Assembly (NCBI GenBank): GCA_963383645.1
Contig: OY726569.1
Span: forward strand, 81,154,627-81,218,626
DNA: 64,000 nucleotides
Direction of reading: 5' to 3'
Origin: Muscardinus avellanarius
Taxonomy: Eukaryota; Chordata; Mammalia; Rodentia; Gliridae
Shown here: one piece after another, positions 58,213 through 64,000 of the stretch
How positions within the stretch are numbered: the stretch's first letter is position 1
Layout: each line of letters begins with the position of its first letter
Notes under the pieces: generated by a model
The model's input: only the letters and a program-made list of their open reading frames with translations
What the model was told of the DNA's origin: nothing
Database searches by the model: none
Position numbers and translations under genes: made by a program

Positions 58213-58361
58213 TGTTGCCTCTCAGCTACACCCTAGCCCTATTTATTTTCTGTTTTTGTGACGGGGTCTTGCTAAGTTGCCCAGGCTGGCCTCAAACCTG
58301 CAAAGTACTCCAAAGCCTCCCAAGTACTAAGATTACAGGCATGTACCACCACGCCTGGCTG
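58213..58361 (-). repeat. B1-dID SINE, 3'-truncated
   Basis: An antisense copy of old type with most of the ID half gone. Confidence 0.75.
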
Positions 58362-58574
58362 AAAAATGGCTTATTATGGAGGTTGAGGAGACGGATGGGT
58401 CCAGAAGGTGGCTGGTGAGGGACACCTGGGGATGTGGGAGCATCTAACCAAAAATTCACATTAGCATAAATTGCCCACTGTCCCTTATCCATCAGCTCAC
58501 AAATAACAGATTGATTGCCTTTCAGAGGTAGCACTCTATCAGCAACATAGGGAACACCCTATAAAACACCCCAG

Positions 58575-58579
<5 letters not shown>

Positions 58580-58625
<46 letters not shown>

Positions 58626-59004
58626 CACTGGGGGTGGAACCCAGAGGCATTCTATCTCCGAGCTACAGCCCCAGCCCTATTTTTTATTCTTGGGGGGGGG
58701 TACTGGGGATGGAACCCTTCTCCAGGCTATACTCCCATACCTATTTTATATTTTTATTTGGAAACAGGGTCTCTTAAGCCAGTGAGGCTGGTTTTGAACC
58801 TGCCTAATCCTCCTGTCTCCGCCTCCCGGGCTTGGGCATTACAAGCGTGCCACGCCCAGCTTATTCTTTATTTTGAAACAGGGTCTCACTGAGTTGCAAA
58901 GGCCCCACTAAGTAATAGCTGAGGCTGTTCACAAGCCACAGTCCTCCTGTGTCAGCCTCCCAAACGCTGGGATAATAAGTGTGTGCCCCCAAGCCTGGCT
59001 TCCA
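58580..59004 (-). repeat. B1-dID SINE with (GT)n tail, split by an altered-lineage copy
   Basis: CACCCCAGTTTCT / CACCCTAGTTTCT flank the outer copy. A GT tract (58,579-58,624) is its tail. The inner copy (about 58,692-58,860) sits between two TTATTCTT motifs in the outer linker. Confidence 0.9.
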
Positions 59005-59163
59005 CACCCTAGTTTCTATAGTGTATCTGTGTGACTCTTTTAAGACCTTTCACTGTGTGTACATGTACTGTGTACATGCATGCACAGACACATGCATGAC
59101 TAGGCACATCTGTAGCATCTGTTACCTGACACTTGAAAGTCCTGGAAGAGAGAGCAGTTTCTT

Positions 59164-59380
59164 TTTCTTTTCTTTTTCTTTTTTTGGTGCTGGGGATTTA
59201 ATTCAGGGGCATTCTACCTCCCAAACTACACTTCCAGTCCTACCTTATTTTTCATTTGGAAGCAGGGTCTTGCTAAGGGCCTCCCTAAGTTGTTGAGACT
59301 GGCTTTGTACCTACTATCTCCCTTTCTCAGCCTCCCAGGTACTAGGATTACAGGCGTGCACTACCACAACCGCCTGAGGA
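59164..59380 (-). repeat. B1-dID SINE with target-site duplication
   Basis: AGCAGTTTCTT at 59,153-59,163 and 59,382-59,392. Confidence 0.88.
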
Positions 59381-59392
59381 AAGCAGTTTCTT

Positions 59393-60356
59393 CCAATCGT
59401 TGCCTATCAGAGCATCAAAGGGATGGAGGGGAGAAGATAAGGACCAGGGGCTGAATCCTGAGCCTCTGGTCACTCACAGAGTGAACAACTTGACCGACTT
59501 CGCCACGGGGCTTCCCTTGACTGGTGCCCAAGATACCCAGGGTCAGAAGCAGAGGTACCACCGGAAACTCAAAATCAGAGCTTTCGTCTTGGGGAAGGGG
59601 AGGCCCCTGATGTCAGTTGTGCCAGCCCCATGCATGATATAACCATCAGCGGGAGGCCTTAAGGGAAGGGTTAATGGGCTGTGCACCTCCGGAGGGAATC
59701 TTGGCTCTGTCACTAGTAGCTTCCTAACATCTCTATGCCTCAGTTTCCCCATCTGGAAATTAGAGGCAATCTACCTCCTTCACAGATTTGTTGGGAGGCT
59801 GAGATAGAGGACTAAATACAATAACTTAAGTCTCTGGCATTTGGTCAATACTCAGTAAAAATGGATCATTTTGATCGTTTCCCATCTGTGTCCTCACCAA
59901 CAGACTCCAGCAAACCCACCTCAGCCCAGAGACCACTGCCAGGGTGCAGAGTCCACCCCTTGAGGCTTCCCAGCTCTCTGGATATGATTTTTTTTCTTCT
60001 GGTTTACTTTGTAATTCCCCCAACCCATAGGCATATGGGTTTATAATTTATATAGAAGCTCCCGCCACCTGCTGGAAGAAGCGAGGATTGCAAGCAGGTG
60101 GCCGGTGCCCAGCTTTGTCCTGTGGTTGGAGCGAGAGGCCTGGGTGGCCCCAGAGCTTTGGGCACCAGGCTGATGCTTCCCGAGTGGCTGCTGGTGTGCT
60201 TGGAATATGGTGCTGCATATCCCCTGCCTTGGAATTGTTTGCTACTTTCCTGACGCCCGCAGCACCATTAAAAACGTGCATCCTGCAGAGGGTTTCTGCC
60301 ACAAAGAGCTTACATCAGGCTGTTGACATCCACACATCTATGATACCTACTGCTTT
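59393..60356. other. Repeat-poor sequence with MIR
   Basis: A sense MIR at about 59,700-59,870 (ctctatgcctcagtttcccc, atctggaaattagaggca). No gene. Confidence 0.5.
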
Positions 60357-60376
60357 GTCATTTGCTTTATTCTTTT

Positions 60377-60742
60377 TTTTTTTAGTACTTTGCATATTGA
60401 ACCCAGGAGCTTTCTACTTCTGAGATACACCTCCCAGAACTCTTTTTATTTTTTATTTTGAAACAGTCTTGCTAAATTACAGAGAATCTCCCTAAATTGC
60501 TAAGGCTGGCCTCAAACCTATGACCCTCCTGTCTCAGCCTCCCAAGTACTGGAATTAAAGGTGTGCACCACCATGCCTGGTTGCCTCCAGCCCTTTTTAT
60601 TCTTTATTTTGAAACAGGGTCTTGCCAAATTGCTAAGAGTCTTACTGAATCACTGAGGCTGGCCTCAAACCTAAGATCCTCTTATCTCGACCACTGAAGT
60701 GCTAGGTTTAGGATTACAGATCTGGACAATTGTGACCAACTC
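60377..60742 (-). repeat. Two joined B1-dID units
   Basis: Antisense. One complete copy and a second B1 unit with a stub of ID half (gcctccagccctttttatt). The pair is bounded by TTTGCTTTATTCTTTT / CTTGCTTTACTCTTTT, so they behave as one nested insertion. Confidence 0.8.
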
Positions 60743-60794
60743 TCACTTGCTTTACTCTTTTTTATTTTTTTCTTTCTCTTTTTCTTTTTGGTAC

Positions 60795-60952
60795 TAGGGA
60801 TTGAACCCAGGAGCATTCACCTCCGAATTATACCCCCAGACCCATTTTTATTTTTTACTTTGAAAGAGGGTTTCATTAAATTGCTGAGATCCTCCCTAAG
60901 TTTCTGAGTTTGTCCTGGAACCTGCAACTCCCCCCCCTCCGCCCCCAGTCTT
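60795..60952 (-). repeat. B1-dID SINE, 5'-truncated
   Basis: An antisense copy lacking the start of the B1 half. Confidence 0.75.
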
Positions 60953-60954
60953 AA

Positions 60955-61795
60955 CCACTGCTTAAGTCTTAATTTCCACACCTCTCAACCCCTGCCCCTG
61001 CTGCTGGTAACATCCCATGTCTAAAGCAGCAGGAATCCTGGAGTTTGCCTTGTTTTCATTTTAGAATGAGGACCCTTTGCACAGACAGATGTTTTTCTTT
61101 GTGGCTGATGTGAGCTTTGCTCAGCCTGCTGACTCCGGGCTGGCCAGGTACCGACCTTTCCTAGCAACAGCTGCAGGAACACCGTGGCCTCACTCCTGGG
61201 ATCTGGTCCCTGTGGTGGGTCCATTTAAAGAAAAGAAAAGAAAAAAAAAAAAAAAAAGCTACACATCAGCCTGAGCCTAGCAGAGCCGGAGAGAAAGGAA
61301 TGTGGGCTCCGTGCTGGCACGGGGCCGGGCTGTCCCTCCACCCCTTCAAGAACCCGTGACAAACAGCCTTGTGTGGTGCCCCAGCACCTGCCAAGCCCGC
61401 ACATTAAAACCCTGGAAGACCCGGCAAGGAGTCCAATTTCAGTAGGTGGGGAAATCAAGGCAGCAAACGCCCAATGGGACTGAGGTCACACAGAGCGCTG
61501 GCACAGGGGCCCTGGGGCCAGGTGTGCAGGGCTGTACGCTAAGCATGAGTCCTGTGACTCAGCCCTGGCCACAGCCTGGGCCCAGCACCCAGACAGAAAG
61601 CATTCCCCAGGTAGCCAACGGCACAGCCCAGAGTATTTTCCTTCCAAAGGCAGAGCAGCCCTGCTCTCCTGGAGAAACAGAGGCACCAAGGCTCCCCTGG
61701 AGCCCCCTTTGCGAGTCAGGTCCAAGTCAGGCAACTGGCTCTGGAGAATTCCAGCTCCCAGCCAAAAGCCTGAAACACCAAAGCAGACATCAAAA
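60955..61795. other. Repeat-poor sequence
   Basis: A possible antisense MIR fragment at about 61,430-61,510 (gtggggaaatcaaggcagc). An A-rich run at 61,229-61,257. No gene. Confidence 0.4.
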
Positions 61796-61807
61796 ACCTG
61801 GCAGGCC

Positions 61808-61915
61808 TGGCTGGGGGGGCGTGGCTCAGTGGTAGAGTGCTGGCCCAGCACGCAGGAGGCCCTGGGTTCCATCCCCAGTTCTGCAAAACAAAAAACAAAA
61901 ACAAAACAGAAAAAG
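61808..61915 (+). repeat. ID-type monomer SINE with target-site duplication
   Basis: CCTGGCAGGCC (61,797-61,807) and CCTGACAGGCC (61,916-61,926). The tRNA-like body gcgtggctcagtggtagag ... gggttccatccccag is very well preserved; no B1 half. Confidence 0.88.
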
Positions 61916-61929
61916 CCTGACAGGCCCTG

Positions 61930-62588
61930 AATCTGGAAAAGGGAAGATTAGATCATTACAGCAGAATGAAGGAAACCAAGGAACCCAGGGAGGGGAGGAG
62001 GGACGGAGGCCAAGAATGTTTCAAGGCAACCAGAAGACTCTTCAGATTAAAGCAGGCCTGTCCAGCAGCAGCTCCCCCTGCCAGGAAGGCCCAGCCGACC
62101 TTGGCCCCTGCTGAGCACGGTGGGGGATGCGCTGGTCCTGCTTGTACTGCATCCATGCACATCGCAGTACATAAATCTCACAAAGGCCAAGAATAGCAGG
62201 CACATCCAGGGGCTCACGAGCACACGCACACATTTAGGTATGCAAACACATGTGTGCAGGTGCCCAGACCTGGCGTGCGAGCCCTCAGGAGTACATGTGT
62301 GTGTTTGCGTGCAGTCTACCAACATGTTTTCACAAAGCTCTGAGAGAAGCCATCAGTCATCTCTGAGGAATCTCAGCAACACCATCCCCACGGAAGGCGG
62401 CTGCCAGCTGGAGCTGGGGTGAGTCAGCAGAGGGGCAGTGGGGGAGCCGCGGCCAGGCCGCAGCAGCCTCTCCCTTCTCCCGGGAAGGTCTCCAGCCGGC
62501 CTGGCCGCCTCGCCTGGGTCACGGCTTTGGCGCTGGTGTCCAAGAACACATTCCTGGAACTGGCCAGCACAGGCGGCTAGAGGGTTTT
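61930..62588. other. Repeat-poor sequence
   Basis: G+C-rich near 62.4-62.58 kb. No gene or repeat recognised. Confidence 0.4.
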
Positions 62589-62662
62589 CCCCTCCTCCTC
62601 CTCCTCCTCCTCCTCCTCCTCCTCCTCCTCCTTCTCCTCCTCCTCCTCTCTCTCCCCCTCCT
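62589..62662. repeat. (CCT)n pyrimidine tract
   Basis: About 74 nt of almost pure pyrimidine, mostly CCT units. Confidence 0.97.
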
Positions 62663-62664
62663 GG

Positions 62665-64000
62665 CCCTCCCCACACCCGCCCTTTTATTTTTCCTTCTTA
62701 CTGCAGAACCAAAACACCACGTTCACGAGTTCAGGAGCTGCCGCCAAATGGCAGGAGCTCGTGGCAGAGGGGGGCCGGGGAATGAGGACACCTCCCGCCA
62801 GCAGCAGAGGGCCCTGCCAGGGTGTACAGAGCTCGGCTTCAGCCCCACAGGGCTGAGCGGCATACTCAAGTTTCCTGGCCCCAGGAGTTCAAGGTGATGG
62901 CTCCCAGGGATAGGGACGGTGTCCTTCCACCCCAATAGGAGAGCCTGAGGTTGCTAACATGGAGAAGAGGGGGGCGCGGGACCAAAGGAACAGAGCCGCG
63001 CAGATTAGTCTTCACTCCACCGCCTGGGTGCCTAACAGTTCATGTCTGCTGCACCCCCAGGGCTGGTAGCACCGTCTTTCACAGATGGGGAGATGAAGGT
63101 GTAGACAGGCGAAGGCATTTGGCCCAAGGTCACTCAGCTCTGAGCCCAGGGAGCAAGATAGAATGAAATCAGGTTAGAGCTGCCTCGGGGACTTTAGCCA
63201 AAGAGTCGAATTTGCCTTCCTCCCCAGCCCGACCTACCCTGTGAGTGCCAGAACCGAGGCACCTACAAAAAATAAACCAGTAAAAACACAAAAGGAGGAG
63301 TGCCGCCGCCCAGCCCTCTCCGGACGGCCTGGAGAGCCAGCGGATCCGGGAAGGGCCATCTGCAATCTCAGCAGCAGTGACGGCCGTTGGCAGGGGCAGC
63401 GACGGCCCAGCCCGAATCCCTGGCCTCTTTACTGGAGGCAGGAAATGAATAAAAGCTAAATGAGTTTGGAAATGCCAGGAGGCAGTGTTTATCCCCTTCC
63501 CCCACCCCCTCCCCCTGGCAAGGACCGCGTATAGTTACAGTTTAATCTTGGAAATGCCAGACAGCTGTTCCCCGTTGCTAAGAGACTGGCCCACATTATG
63601 CAGATGTCAGGGACCTCAAATGTCTGCCGGAAATTACAGATCATGTTGGAGGAGCAGAGGGGCCTTCTCTCGGCTGGGGAAGCGCAGCAGGAGACCCCCT
63701 GGGGGGATGGCAGAAATAAGGGGCCCACCCCTCCTGAGTCTCCTCCTCGGAGGCTCCAGGATCCTGGGCTGCCCTGCCTGCCTGGCCGGGTCTCCCACCT
63801 TCCTCCTACAGCTCCAGCCCCACATCCCATCCTGCATCCTTCTACCACCCCCACCTCCAGGTCCTCCTTCCTTCCGAGACAGTGTTCTTCAGTCCAGTGA
63901 CCCTCTGTCTGTCTTCCAGTCTTCCCTGCTGCTGGGGTGCCACTGAGCTGAAAGGAGGCAGAGGCCCCTCGGGGAGGATGGGACCACTCTGAGCCCTCCT
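62665..64000. other. Repeat-poor sequence to the window end
   Basis: A possible antisense MIR at about 63,070-63,165 (ttcacagatggggagatgaa, caaggtcactcagctctg) and the candidate noncoding element near 63.55 kb. No SINE of the B1-dID type in the last 2 kb. Confidence 0.4.
63430..63670. promoter_or_regulatory. Candidate conserved noncoding element
   Basis: Repeat-free, compositionally mixed sequence with two copies of TTGGAAATGCCAG (63,466-63,478 and 63,548-63,560) 82 bp apart, followed by a balanced, complex stretch near 63,590-63,650. The look is that of a regulatory element rather than decayed repeat, but conservation cannot be judged from one sequence. Confidence 0.2.

Noticed and set aside
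61808..61915. tRNA gene
   Set aside because: The A and B boxes are those of an ID SINE, with an A-rich tail and target-site duplications. No proper cloverleaf acceptor stem is evident.

Overview
This is a mammalian nuclear genome window, almost certainly from a squirrel-family rodent (Sciuridae). The main evidence is a very dense family of two-part SINEs: a 7SL-derived B1 monomer, an A-rich linker, then a short tRNA/ID-derived half, in the arrangement called B1-dID. About ninety copies or parts occur on both strands, many with visible target-site duplications. This family is described from squirrels and dormice and is not the mouse/rat pattern. Older mammalian repeats (MIR, L2, L1, MaLR LTRs, a MER20-like hAT element) lie between them. 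There is no bacterial or viral gene content, no CRISPR array and no tRNA or rRNA gene.

Positions 1-21,460 hold the 3' part of one protein-coding gene on the plus strand. Eight confident exons plus one probable terminal exon encode ribonuclease-inhibitor-type leucine-rich repeats followed by a conserved non-LRR C-terminal region. I recognise it as LRRC74A. Exon lengths and splice phases join into one open frame (phases 1-0-1-0-0-0-0-0-2). The 5' exons lie left of the window. An antisense coding-like remnant with stops and a frame change lies in the intron between exons 6 and 7.

Positions 21,460-64,000 contain no gene I can support. In the human genome the neighbour after LRRC74A is IRF2BPL at some distance, so this is probably intergenic sequence (inference from gene order). 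It contains repeat clusters (23.7-24.6, 44.6-45.5, 48.3-50.9, 52.7-54.2, 58.6-61.0 kb), repeat-poor stretches (33.6-36.6, 45.5-46.5, 47.2-48.3, 54.2-58.2, 61-64 kb), one CpG-rich segment (37.43-38.35 kb), and one minus-strand open segment with good splice signals (52,123-52,241).

The most notable structure is in the SINEs. Many are nested inside one another, usually at the A-rich linker, up to three levels deep. Two carry perfect snap-back hairpins at internal junctions. One lineage has lost the B-box-like motif of its ID half. Many of the dinucleotide microsatellites start at a SINE 3' end. I found nothing that looks like a new multi-gene system.
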